A stretch of DNA of 64,000 bases from Brumimicrobium sp964585545 (GTDB lineage: Bacteria; Bacteroidota; Bacteroidia; Flavobacteriales_D; Crocinitomicaceae). This document shows, in pieces, positions 37,384 to 45,674 of the stretch. Each line of letters starts with the position of its first letter. The stretch's first letter is position 1. The position numbers were made by a program, and so were the translations under genes. The notes under the pieces were generated by a model, which worked only from the letters and a program-made list of their open reading frames with translations, had not been told where the DNA came from and did not search any database. Location: positions 124,001-188,000 of the forward strand of contig CAZPDT010000004.1 in the NCBI GenBank assembly GCA_964585545.1, in the 5' to 3' direction.

Positions 37384-38058
37384 ATGGAAAAACCAGACAA
37401 GATAAGAGCTGTTGTTTATCCAAACACAGCCTCTCCAAAATTATTTAAAAATAAGGTTTTGGAGTATTTAACCAAATCTCATCCAGCAGTAATCAATGGA
37501 ATGTATGTTGTTATCTCCTTTTTTTTAATTTCTTATTTTTATTCTCATTTTACTTCCAACTTAGGATTAATTACTGCTGTATTTTTTGCGGGTTTATTTT
37601 CTTGGTCTTTTGCCGAGTATGTGATGCACAGATGGTTGTATCACAAAATAGGAGATGCTACTTATGACACAGGGTTTCAGCATTTATTTCACGGTATTCA
37701 TCACGAATACCCCAACGACAAAACAAGGTTGGTCTTGCCCGTTGTCCCCTCTTTAATTCTTGCCAGTATTTTCTTCGGGTTGTTTTATTTAATAATGGGG
37801 AAGTATGCTTTTGTTTTTGCCCCCGGATTTGTGATGGGATATGGGTTATATATGACAATTCATTATCTCATTCATACACGTAAACCTCCTAAGAAATTTA
37901 ATTTTTGGTGGAGGTATCATTTAATTCACCATTTTCAACAGCACGATAGGGCTTTTGGTGTTTCTTCTCCTATATGGGATTTTATTTTTAGAACTTTACC
38001 CGAGAAAGGTAGAAAAACAGTGGACATTATTACCAAAAAAGAAAAGAAGAGAAGATAA
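37384..38058 (+). CDS. Sterol desaturase / fatty acid hydroxylase family protein
   Basis: A 224-residue di-iron membrane enzyme. The histidine clusters are intact: H82RWLYH87, HLFHGIHHEYP (from residue 100), HYLIHTR and HLIHHFQQHD. Membrane helices lie near 38-75 and 115-160. It belongs to the fatty acid hydroxylase superfamily (PF04116) and is close to fatty acid 2-hydroxylases without the cytochrome b5 domain. It probably 2-hydroxylates acyl chains of sphingolipids or other membrane lipids, which Bacteroidota make; this substrate is inferred. It converges with the MBL gene (8 bases between stops). Confidence 0.88.
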   Translation: MEKPDKIRAVVYPNTASPKLFKNKVLEYLTKSHPAVINGMYVVISFFLISYFYSHFTSNLGLITAVFFAGLFSWSFAEYVMHRWLYHKIGDATYDTGFQHLFHGIHHEYPNDKTRLVLPVVPSLILASIFFGLFYLIMGKYAFVFAPGFVMGYGLYMTIHYLIHTRKPPKKFNFWWRYHLIHHFQQHDRAFGVSSPIWDFIFRTLPEKGRKTVDIITKKEKKRR

Positions 38059-38066
38059 CAGTTTTT

Positions 38067-38975
38067 CTATGAGATTCTTCCCTCTTCTTTTAATTTCCAA
38101 TACCGCAACAGTCCTGTTACCGACATGTATGAAGGATTTCCTTTTTCATAACGCTCGATGTTTTCTTCAGAAACATTTTTATTCTTTAATTGGTTTTGTG
38201 TATATTCTACAAACTTTGGAACAATGTCCTCATGAGGAATAGACTTATCATAATAGGGTTTTATCCAGTTTTTCCAATCGTCTAAAATTGAAACTAGGTT
38301 AGTCAAATGTGTTTTCGGATGGTCTACTGCTCCGTAATGAGCAAGGTACAACCTTGTTGGATTGAGTGCACGTAACTTCTGAATAGATCGTTTCCAGTTT
38401 TCAATATGGATGTCTGGAGGAGGACAAGGAGGAACAACAGGACCATTGTTTATTTTAACTCCAGCCACATCGCCTGTAAACAGAATTTCTCCCAATTGGT
38501 AAGTATTGTGATGTATAGCATGACCAGGAGTATAGTGGACCTTAAATTCAACATTTCCGAGATGTAAAACTGCTCCATCGTCTACAGGAATCAATAAGCT
38601 TTCATCAATGGGCTTCATTTCTCCCCAAAGTCGTTCCATGTCGTCTTTGTAGATCCTTTTTGCCGAATTCCACAGTTTTTCGGGAGCGTTAAGATGAGGC
38701 AATCCAATAGGATGAACATATATCTGAGCTCCATTTTTAGCAAATTTCCACGCTGCTCCTGCATGGTCAAAATGAATGTGGGTCAACAGAACATGTTTTA
38801 CATCTTTCCAGTTGAATCCTGCTTCTCTTATTGCTTTCTTAAGATGATTAAAGGCTGTTTCAGGCCCTGTTTCAATTAAAATAAGTCCATCATTTGATTC
38901 AATTAGATAATTGGCAATAACATGAGTCTCACCAAGGAAATGGATGTCTAGAATATTAATTTTTGGTGTCTTCAT
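38067..38975 (-). CDS. MBL fold metallo-hydrolase
   Basis: A 302-residue metallo-beta-lactamase fold enzyme with the metal-binding THIHFDHAG motif, TPGHAIHHNTY and HYGAV near residue 230. It is likely a glyoxalase II-like or RNase Z-like hydrolase; the substrate is unknown. The open frame begins 15 codons earlier, but the extra residues (MCGFFCIFSIPKK) look non-native and overlap a terminator, so the ATG at 38975 is used. It is downstream of the ALDH7-type gene on the same strand, but a strong terminator separates them. Confidence 0.85.
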   Translation of the reverse strand: MKTPKINILDIHFLGETHVIANYLIESNDGLILIETGPETAFNHLKKAIREAGFNWKDVKHVLLTHIHFDHAGAAWKFAKNGAQIYVHPIGLPHLNAPEKLWNSAKRIYKDDMERLWGEMKPIDESLLIPVDDGAVLHLGNVEFKVHYTPGHAIHHNTYQLGEILFTGDVAGVKINNGPVVPPCPPPDIHIENWKRSIQKLRALNPTRLYLAHYGAVDHPKTHLTNLVSILDDWKNWIKPYYDKSIPHEDIVPKFVEYTQNQLKNKNVSEENIERYEKGNPSYMSVTGLLRYWKLKEEGRIS

Positions 38976-39009
38976 CGTGTTCTTTTTTGGTATTGAAAAT
39001 ATACAAAAA

Positions 39010-39033
39010 AACCCGCACAAATTTGTACAGGTT
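39010..39033 (-). terminator. Rho-independent terminator after the ALDH7-type gene
   Basis: On the minus strand a 12-bp stem (AACCTGTACAAA with TTTGTGCGGGTT, two G-U pairs) is followed by TTTTTTTG. It begins 26 bases beyond the aldehyde dehydrogenase stop and ends just before the MBL gene start. Confidence 0.85.
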
Positions 39034-39058
39034 TCTTATAATTCGGGTTAATTACTGG

Positions 39059-40624
39059 TTACAGATCAAACTTTATTCCTTGTGCCAATGGCAACTCAGT
39101 AGAATAATTAATGGTATTTGTTTGTCTTCTCATATATACTTTCCAAGCATCAGATCCAGATTCACGTCCACCACCTGTTTCTTTTTCTCCTCCAAATGCA
39201 CCTCCAATCTCAGCACCAGAAGTACCGATATTTACGTTGGCAATGCCACAATCAGAGCCTTCAGCTGATAAAAATGTTTCGGCTTCTCTTAAGTTATTGG
39301 TCATAATAGCAGAAGAAAGTCCTTGAACAACTCCATTTTGAGTTTTTATGGCATTTTCTACTCCACCAGTATATTTCATAACATAAAGTATAGGAGCAAA
39401 TGTTTCATTTTGAACAATATCATAATGATTTTCAACCTCAATAATTGCAGGTTTAACATAACACCCTGATTCATATCCTTTGCCTTCAAGAACACCTCCC
39501 TCAACCAATACTTTTCCGCCTTCTTTTTTGGCTTTTTCTATAGCATTGAGGTAATTGTTTACAGCATCTTTATCAATCAGTGGTCCCATGTGATTGTTTT
39601 CATCCAATGGGTTACCAATTTTTATTTGTTGGTATGCATCTGTAATGGTATTCATAACTTTATCGTAAATACTATCATGAATTATTAATCGACGTGTTGA
39701 TGTACAACGTTGACCTGCCGTTCCAACAGCTCCAAATACTGCTCCGGGAACAACAATTTTTAAATCAGAATCAGGAGTAATAATCATGGCGTTGTTTCCG
39801 CCCAGTTCTAAAAGAGATTTTCCTAAACGAGCAGCTACAGATTGAGCTACAGCACGTCCCATTCGCGTAGAACCTGTTGCTGAAACCAAATCAATATTCT
39901 TATCGGCAGCTAATGCTTTTCCAATTTCAGCATCCCCAATAACCATAGAAGAAACGCCTTCGGGAACATTGTTTTTAGAAAACACTTCGTTGGTAATGTG
40001 CTGACAAGCAATTGAAGTTAATGGAGTTTTTTCAGAAGGTTTCCAAACACAAGCATCTCCACAAACCCAAGCTAAAGCAGTATTCCAACTCCAAACAGCA
40101 ACAGGGAAATTGAATGCAGATATAATGCCTACTACACCAAGGGGGTGGTATTGTTCATACATTCTGTGTGAAGGCCGTTCAGAATGAATTGTAAGACCAT
40201 ACAGTTGTCTTGATAGTCCAACAGCAAAATCACAGATGTCGATCATTTCTTGAACTTCTCCCAGCCCTTCTTGGAAAGACTTTCCCATTTCATAGGAAAC
40301 AAGTGCTCCAAGGGGTTCTTTATATTCTCTTAAGGCATTACCAACTTGACGAACAACCTCTCCACGCTGGGGGGCAGTCCATTTTCTCCACTCTAAAAAA
40401 CCTTGTTTTGCAACGGTAACAACTTGGTTATAATCTTCAACAGAAGCAAGTTTTACTTGTCCTATTTTTGAGCCATCAACAGGAGTAAATGAATCATACA
40501 CTTCTCCCTTGGTCTCCAACCAGTTTTCACCAGTTGATGCACCATTGTTAACGCCTTCTTTAATTCCTAATTGTTTTAATACTTTTTTTATATCAATTCC
40601 TGATTGAACAGCTGTTTCTGACAT
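39059..40624 (-). CDS. Aldehyde dehydrogenase (ALDH7 / aminoadipate-semialdehyde type)
   Basis: A 521-residue NAD-dependent aldehyde dehydrogenase. Catalytic Cys307 sits in GQRCTSTRRLI, the general-base Glu in LELGGNNAMII, and the NAD loop region includes VSATGSTRMGRAVAQ. Overall it is close to the ALDH7A1/AmaB group, which oxidises alpha-aminoadipate semialdehyde (piperideine-6-carboxylate) in lysine breakdown; this role is likely but not certain. It is cytoplasmic. It is transcribed alone and ends at a strong terminator. Confidence 0.9.
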   Translation of the reverse strand: MSETAVQSGIDIKKVLKQLGIKEGVNNGASTGENWLETKGEVYDSFTPVDGSKIGQVKLASVEDYNQVVTVAKQGFLEWRKWTAPQRGEVVRQVGNALREYKEPLGALVSYEMGKSFQEGLGEVQEMIDICDFAVGLSRQLYGLTIHSERPSHRMYEQYHPLGVVGIISAFNFPVAVWSWNTALAWVCGDACVWKPSEKTPLTSIACQHITNEVFSKNNVPEGVSSMVIGDAEIGKALAADKNIDLVSATGSTRMGRAVAQSVAARLGKSLLELGGNNAMIITPDSDLKIVVPGAVFGAVGTAGQRCTSTRRLIIHDSIYDKVMNTITDAYQQIKIGNPLDENNHMGPLIDKDAVNNYLNAIEKAKKEGGKVLVEGGVLEGKGYESGCYVKPAIIEVENHYDIVQNETFAPILYVMKYTGGVENAIKTQNGVVQGLSSAIMTNNLREAETFLSAEGSDCGIANVNIGTSGAEIGGAFGGEKETGGGRESGSDAWKVYMRRQTNTINYSTELPLAQGIKFDL

Positions 40625-40714
40625 ATAACTATGTTTTTTTATATTCTATGCAAAAGTACAAAGTTCTTTTGAATTTACGAAGGAATGTTGGGTTATATAC
40701 ACTCATGAAGAGAG

Positions 40715-40801
40715 ATGAAAACAGACATTCCTCCTAAAATTCGTTTAAATTTTGAAAAAATCAGTCAAGATTACCAACGCAATGAATTTGATATCCGTTA
40801 A
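40715..40801 (+). CDS. Possible 28-residue small ORF
   Basis: ATG at 40715 to TAA at 40799-40801 encodes MKTDIPPKIRLNFEKISQDY followed by QRNEFDIR, a charged helix-like peptide. There is no clear ribosome binding site and I know no homologue. It could be a small gene, a 5' remnant of a larger one, or chance. Confidence 0.2.
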   Translation: MKTDIPPKIRLNFEKISQDYQRNEFDIR

Positions 40802-40834
40802 GGTAGACAGTAATCACAAATAAAAATTTATAAA

Positions 40835-42421
40835 ATGAAAAAACTGGTTTACCTAGTAAGTCTCCTTATTACAACAGGAGCGTATTCACAAACTACTGTA
40901 TCACTCGTTAAAAACATTAATGCTACACCCAACAATGGAGGAATGGCTTATGGCTTTACCGAATTGAATGGAGAATTCTTTTTCCGTGCAGATAATGGAA
41001 CAGACGGAACCGAATTATGGCATTCGGATGGTACAGAAAGTGGGACACAAATGTTTATGGACATTAACACAACCGCATCCTCAGGCCCGAGTAATTTTAG
41101 TTCTGTTGGTGGAGTTTTGTATTTTTCAGCTGATAATGGAACAGACGGTCAAGAATTATGGGTTTCTGACGGAACAGTAGGAGGCACTCAAATGTTGAAA
41201 GACATTAACCCTTCGGGAGATGGATTCCCTACTGAACTTTATGCGTTTGGAGGAAATGCATTTTTTTCTGCAGATAATGGTACTGATGGGAGAGAACTAT
41301 GGGTAACAGACGGTACTTCAGGAGGCACTCAAATGTTAAAAAACATCAACACAAGTGGAGACAGTTATCCTAGTGGATTTATGGTTTTTGATGGTAAGTT
41401 GTTTTTTAGAGCAAATGATGGAATTAATGGAACAGAATTATGGGTAACAGATGGAACAGCAGGAGGCACTCAAATGCTAAAAGACATCAATACAACAGGA
41501 GGTTCTAATCCCGGTTATTTTACTGAATACAACAATCAACTGTTCTTTCAAGCCGATGATGGTAATAATGGATCGGAAATATGGGTAACAGATGGAACAG
41601 CAGGAGGCACTCAAATGTTTAAAGACATTAATCCTTCTGGGCCTTCGTATCCACGTAACTTTATTGTTTATGATGGGATGTTGTATTTTACTTGTGATGA
41701 TGGAACAAGTGGACAGGAAATATGGATTTCAGATGGAACGGCAACAAATACGACGCTTTTAAAAGATATTAACACCAGTGGTTCAAGTAGCCCTAATATG
41801 TTTATAAAACATAAAAATAGGCTTTACTTTACAGCCAGCAACGGAACAGATGGAAATGAATTATGGGTGACAGATGGAACTTCTGCTGGAACCAACATGG
41901 CGATTGACATTAATACTGGGGGAGGTAGTTACCCCAAACACATTACAGAATATGCAGGCAAGCTTTACTTTATTGCCCGACCCAACGCAACAGATGAAAA
42001 ATTGTATGAGTTTGATGCATCTGGACCTTCTGTTCAAATACTACAACCAACAAATACTACAGAGGCAACACCTTTTGCTGGAACATATTCCTTTTTTGAA
42101 TTTAATGACAACCTCTTTTTTAGTGCAAGCTTTAATGATTCAATCAATACAGAATTGTATCAGTTAAGCAATCCTTTTGCTGCTGTACAAACGCAAGAAA
42201 TGGATTCATTTGAGGTATATCCTAATCCTACAACAAATTCCCTCACAATTGTAAATCAAAGTCCTGCTACATTTTCTCTTGTAGACTTAAAAGGGGCGGT
42301 ATTAAAAACGTTTAAAACTCAGGGAACACAGCAGCAGGTTGACCTTTCAAAACTACATCCTGGTGTATATTTATTGGTGAATAAGACCAATGGAAGCATG
42401 AAAAAGATAATTAAACAATAA
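40835..42421 (+). CDS. ELWxxDGT-repeat protein with T9SS type A sorting domain
   Basis: A 528-residue secreted protein. A signal peptide (1-19, ending GAYSQ) is followed by seven or so repeats of about 48 residues, each with the motif (E)(L/I)W(V/H)(S/T)DGT (for example ELWVTDGT, EIWVTDGT), as named by the ELWxxDGT family, which probably forms a beta-propeller. The last 75 residues (FEVYPNPTTNSLTIVNQSP to the end) are a T9SS type A sorting domain. The repeats are very alike at DNA level, for example GGAACAGCAGGAGGCACTCA occurs twice about 140 bases apart, so expansion was recent. The ligand is unknown. Confidence 0.92.
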   Translation: MKKLVYLVSLLITTGAYSQTTVSLVKNINATPNNGGMAYGFTELNGEFFFRADNGTDGTELWHSDGTESGTQMFMDINTTASSGPSNFSSVGGVLYFSADNGTDGQELWVSDGTVGGTQMLKDINPSGDGFPTELYAFGGNAFFSADNGTDGRELWVTDGTSGGTQMLKNINTSGDSYPSGFMVFDGKLFFRANDGINGTELWVTDGTAGGTQMLKDINTTGGSNPGYFTEYNNQLFFQADDGNNGSEIWVTDGTAGGTQMFKDINPSGPSYPRNFIVYDGMLYFTCDDGTSGQEIWISDGTATNTTLLKDINTSGSSSPNMFIKHKNRLYFTASNGTDGNELWVTDGTSAGTNMAIDINTGGGSYPKHITEYAGKLYFIARPNATDEKLYEFDASGPSVQILQPTNTTEATPFAGTYSFFEFNDNLFFSASFNDSINTELYQLSNPFAAVQTQEMDSFEVYPNPTTNSLTIVNQSPATFSLVDLKGAVLKTFKTQGTQQQVDLSKLHPGVYLLVNKTNGSMKKIIKQ

Positions 42422-42424
42422 AAA

Positions 42425-42597
42425 ACCCGAATTATTCATACATAATCTATTGATAAAATATTTTATTCCTACTACGAATAAAAAATAGAATACCCTCGCT
42501 TTTATGATAACCTCCCATCAATAAAAGCGGGGGTGTTTTTTAATCTGTATTTTATCTTGTAGATTTGGGAATAGATGATGCATGAATAATGTAGGCT
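42425..42597. repeat. Repeat element around the terminator at 42492-42534
   Basis: ACCCGAATTATTCA (42425-42438) and the inverted TGAATAATGTAGGCT (42583-42597) resemble the termini of the 510-746 element. The interior differs and contains a strong hairpin with T-tract. Confidence 0.45.
42492..42540 (+). terminator. Rho-independent terminator after the ELWxxDGT gene
   Basis: A 14-bp stem (ACCCTCGCTTTTAT, 42492-42505 / ATAAAAGCGGGGGT, 42521-42534, one G-U pair) with a 15-base loop, followed by GTTTTTTAAT. It lies 71 bases after the stop codon. Confidence 0.88.
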
Positions 42598-42679
42598 AAA
42601 ACCTAAATCATTCATATAAATCGTTTGGGATAAAAACAAACGGAAGTCATTGTATACCGTTTAATTGGCATAATTTTCT

Positions 42680-42687
42680 TATCTTTG
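42680..42687 (+). promoter_or_regulatory. Candidate -7 element upstream of metB
   Basis: TATCTTTG fits TAnnTTTG and lies 33 bases before the ATG at 42721. No well-spaced TTG element is seen upstream, so only the -7 part is supported. Confidence 0.4.
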
Positions 42688-42720
42688 TGTACGACAAAAA
42701 ATCACAGATTGTCAAATTTT

Positions 42721-43875
42721 ATGACAAACGAAAATTACAGTTTTGGAACAAAAGCAATTCATGCAGGTGTGGAAGCAGACCCAGCAACAGGGGCAATAAT
42801 GACTCCCATTTATCAAACAAGCACATACAAACAAGAAAAGGTTGGTGAAACAAAGGGTTATGAATATTCACGGTCTTTAAACCCTACACGACATGCCTTA
42901 GAAAAGGCGTTAGCGGCTTTAGAAAACGGGAAATACGGTGCGTGTTTTGGGAGCGGAGTAGCAGCAACAGATGCAGTATTAAAAATGCTCGATCCAGGAG
43001 ATGAAGTAATTGCTACTGGCGATTTATATGGGGGAACTTATCGGCTTTTTACCACTATTTTTCAAAAATATGGAATTAAGTTTCATTTTGTAGACTTGAA
43101 TCATTTTGAAAAAGTAAAAAGTACAATCAATAAGCATACAAAACTGATTTGGGCAGAAACACCAACAAATCCACTTTTAAATATAATCAATATTGAAGCG
43201 ATTGCTAAAATTGCTAAAGAAAAGGGGATTTTGTTGGCAGTAGACAATACTTTTGCTACGCCCTATTTACAAAACCCAATTGATTTGGGCGCAGATATAG
43301 TCGTTCATTCTGCCACGAAATATCTAGGAGGACACTCTGATGTTGTAATGGGCGCAACGATCACCAACAATAAAGAAATTGCCAAAACAATTTATCACAT
43401 CCAAAACAGTTCTGGGGCAATCGCTGGACCTATGGATTCTTTTTTGGTTTTAAGAGGTTTAAAAACACTTCACCTTCGCGTTCAGAGACATTGTGAAAAC
43501 GGTGAAAAAGTGGCCCAATTTCTTAAAAACCACCCGAAAGTTGAGCATGTATTCTGGCCAGGACTTGAAGACCATCCCAATTATTTAATGGCTAAAAAAC
43601 AGATGCGTGGATTTGGGGGAATGGTCTCTTTTTCAATAAAAGGAAACAACATGAAAGAAGCCCACAGAATAATGGAAAGTTTTAAAGTGTTTTCTGTTGC
43701 AGAATCGCTTGGCGGAGTGGAGTCTCTTGCGTGTCACCCTGCAACCATGACACATGCTGCAATACCTGAACAAGAGAGACAGGGAATGGGGATTGTTGAT
43801 TCTTTGGTTCGATTAAGTGTTGGTGTCGAAGATGAAAAAGATTTATTAAATGATTTAAAACAAGCTTTGGCTTAA
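42721..43875 (+). CDS. metB: Cystathionine gamma-synthase
   Basis: A 384-residue PLP enzyme of the Cys/Met metabolism family. The PLP lysine is Lys200 in SATKYLGGHSDVV, and the substrate-binding motif SLGGVESLACHPATMTHA is intact. It joins O-acyl-homoserine with cysteine to give cystathionine in methionine synthesis; a gamma-lyase or O-acylhomoserine sulfhydrylase activity cannot be ruled out from sequence. The frame begins at GTG 42685, but the ATG at 42721 gives the usual N-terminus (NENYSFGTKAIHAG). No SAM riboswitch is visible in the short leader. Nine bases separate it from the next gene. Confidence 0.9.
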   Translation: MTNENYSFGTKAIHAGVEADPATGAIMTPIYQTSTYKQEKVGETKGYEYSRSLNPTRHALEKALAALENGKYGACFGSGVAATDAVLKMLDPGDEVIATGDLYGGTYRLFTTIFQKYGIKFHFVDLNHFEKVKSTINKHTKLIWAETPTNPLLNIINIEAIAKIAKEKGILLAVDNTFATPYLQNPIDLGADIVVHSATKYLGGHSDVVMGATITNNKEIAKTIYHIQNSSGAIAGPMDSFLVLRGLKTLHLRVQRHCENGEKVAQFLKNHPKVEHVFWPGLEDHPNYLMAKKQMRGFGGMVSFSIKGNNMKEAHRIMESFKVFSVAESLGGVESLACHPATMTHAAIPEQERQGMGIVDSLVRLSVGVEDEKDLLNDLKQALA

Positions 43876-43884
43876 AGAAAACTA

Positions 43885-44583
43885 ATGAGAGGAAATAGAT
43901 TTGCTGTAATAGGTGTTGGAAAATATGGATCAAATATTGCTCGACGGCTTGCCGAAAAAGGAGCACAAGTTTTTGTGTATGACAACAATGAAAGAAAAAT
44001 AGAAGACATTAAGGATGATGTTCTAATGGCAGTAACACTTAATTGTACAGACTTTAAAGCCATAGCCTCTCAGAAAATTGAGGAAATGGATGCTGTGGTT
44101 GTGGCAATTGGAGAAAACTTTGAGGCAACGGTATTGGCGGCAGTTCATTTGATTGATCTTGGAGTAAAGCGAATTATTGTTCGTGCAAATGGCGTGGATC
44201 AAAAATTAATTTTGGAGAAAATAGGAGTGAAAGAAATTTTAGCTCCTGAAGATGAGGTGGCTTTTGTGATTCGAGAAAAATTATTGAATCCTTCAATTCA
44301 ATCTTTCTTACAACTTTCTGAAGAATATGAAATAGCAGAGATTAAACCTCCAAAAGGCACTTTAAATCGGACAATAGAAGATATAGATTTTAGAAATAAG
44401 TACCAATTAACGTTAGTCACTATGCGGCGGGAATACGATATTAAAAAGAAGGGACAATACGAAGTTGAACGACATGTGATTGGTGTTCCCAAAAGTGATA
44501 CCGTTATAGAATCGCGAGATACACTCGTGGTGTTTGGAATGGCCAAACACGTACAACGCTTTATTGATGTAAATGAGACATGA
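43885..44583 (+). CDS. TrkA/KtrA-type potassium channel regulator
   Basis: A 232-residue cytoplasmic regulatory subunit. The N-terminal RCK (TrkA_N) domain has the nucleotide-binding GVGKYGSNIARRLAEKG motif, and a TrkA_C domain follows (about 140-220). It binds NAD(H)/ATP and gates a Ktr/Trk potassium transporter; the membrane subunit is not in the window. The gene overlaps the next one by 4 bases (ATGA). Its place between metB and an SDR gene is odd for a K+ regulator. Confidence 0.88.
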   Translation: MRGNRFAVIGVGKYGSNIARRLAEKGAQVFVYDNNERKIEDIKDDVLMAVTLNCTDFKAIASQKIEEMDAVVVAIGENFEATVLAAVHLIDLGVKRIIVRANGVDQKLILEKIGVKEILAPEDEVAFVIREKLLNPSIQSFLQLSEEYEIAEIKPPKGTLNRTIEDIDFRNKYQLTLVTMRREYDIKKKGQYEVERHVIGVPKSDTVIESRDTLVVFGMAKHVQRFIDVNET

Positions 44584-45287
44584 TTTATATTATAACAGGA
44601 ACATCGTTTGGAATAGGTAAGGCTCTGGCCAATTATTATTTGGATAAAGGGCATAAGGTTATTGGAATATCCAGAAGCAACAGTATTGTTCATAAGAACT
44701 TTAAACAAGTCAATATTGATTTATCAAGCAAATTAAAGCTGCATGATCTTGCTTTATTAAAGTACACTTCCAAAGAAGATTACCCTATTCGTTTAATTAA
44801 CAATGCTGGTTCTATTGGTGATATAAAAAGAACTGATGAATTAACCCTCACGCATTATGTGGATGTTGCCATGGTGAACATCGTAGCTCCACAATTTTTG
44901 TGCAGTTATGTTCTTCAAACTTTTGGATTTGACAATGTAGATATGATTGTCAATATTACTTCTGGAGCAGGAGAACGGCCTGTGCCCTCTTGGGGAGCAT
45001 ATTGTGCCTCCAAAGCAGCAATCAACTTGTTTGCAATGTCTTTATATGAAGAAATTAAGGAATTGGGTAAATCGACAAAAGTATTTAATGTTGCTCCAGG
45101 AGTTGTAGACACTAAAATGCAAGATGTGATTCGTGGCACCAAGGCACGTAATTTTTCGAGATTGTCGGAATTTATAGCCCTAAAAGAAAACAATGAATTG
45201 CGTACCCCAGAAGAAGTGGCTGAATTATTAGATGAGTTTTTAGAGAAAGACCATCCAGAAGAAGAAGGTATTATTCACCGGATATAA
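44580..45287 (+). CDS. Short-chain dehydrogenase/reductase (SDR)
   Basis: A 235-residue NAD(P)-dependent SDR. It has the Rossmann motif TGTSFGIGKALAN, LINNAGSIG as the second motif, and the catalytic triad as Ser (TSGAGE) with Tyr-x-x-x-Lys in AYCASKAAINLF. This matches the 'classical' SDRs close to sepiapterin reductase or 3-oxoacyl-ACP reductase-like enzymes, but the substrate is unknown. It overlaps the potassium-regulator gene by 4 bases, so the two are translationally coupled. Confidence 0.9.
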   Translation: MIYIITGTSFGIGKALANYYLDKGHKVIGISRSNSIVHKNFKQVNIDLSSKLKLHDLALLKYTSKEDYPIRLINNAGSIGDIKRTDELTLTHYVDVAMVNIVAPQFLCSYVLQTFGFDNVDMIVNITSGAGERPVPSWGAYCASKAAINLFAMSLYEEIKELGKSTKVFNVAPGVVDTKMQDVIRGTKARNFSRLSEFIALKENNELRTPEEVAELLDEFLEKDHPEEEGIIHRI

Positions 45288-45296
45288 TCCGTATTG

Positions 45297-45671
45297 TTAA
45301 CCCAATTCTAAGACAAGCGTTCTTTGTAACATAAAATAGCTAACTTTTATGCTTAGCATACTCAAAGGAGTATTTTGTCATGATTTTTGGGCAAAAATAC
45401 ACGCCAAAATGGTTTCTGCCTTCGATACTCACCCTGAATAAACGCAACGCAGTGAAGTACAATTCAGGGTTAATAAGATGTCGCACCTACGGCGCTTCTT
45501 TCCAGTATGCTCATGAATACAAAAGAAATAAACAGAACTGAATTAAAAAGAGATAAAATATAATCAATTGATTGTGTAGCGAATAGCTGATTTGTTAGAT
45601 AGAACTATTCATGAGATTATAAGCGAAATATAAAATTAAAAGAGAAAGAGCGCAATGAATATTACGGGTTG
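45297..45671. repeat. Composite intergenic repeat between convergent genes
   Basis: The left end TTAACCCAATTCTAAGAC is family C (45297-45340), the middle (45431-45473) is family F with its own hairpin arms ACCCTGAA / TTCAGGGT, and the right end (from about 45602) matches the left and middle of the 510-746 element with an internal deletion, ending ATTACGGGTT. It holds no ORF and fills nearly the whole 387-bp gap between convergent genes. Confidence 0.55.
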
Positions 45672-45674
45672 AGC

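Noticed and set aside
42598..42720. SAM riboswitch in front of metB
   Set aside because: The leader after the likely -7 box is only about 30 bases and shows no conserved riboswitch core.
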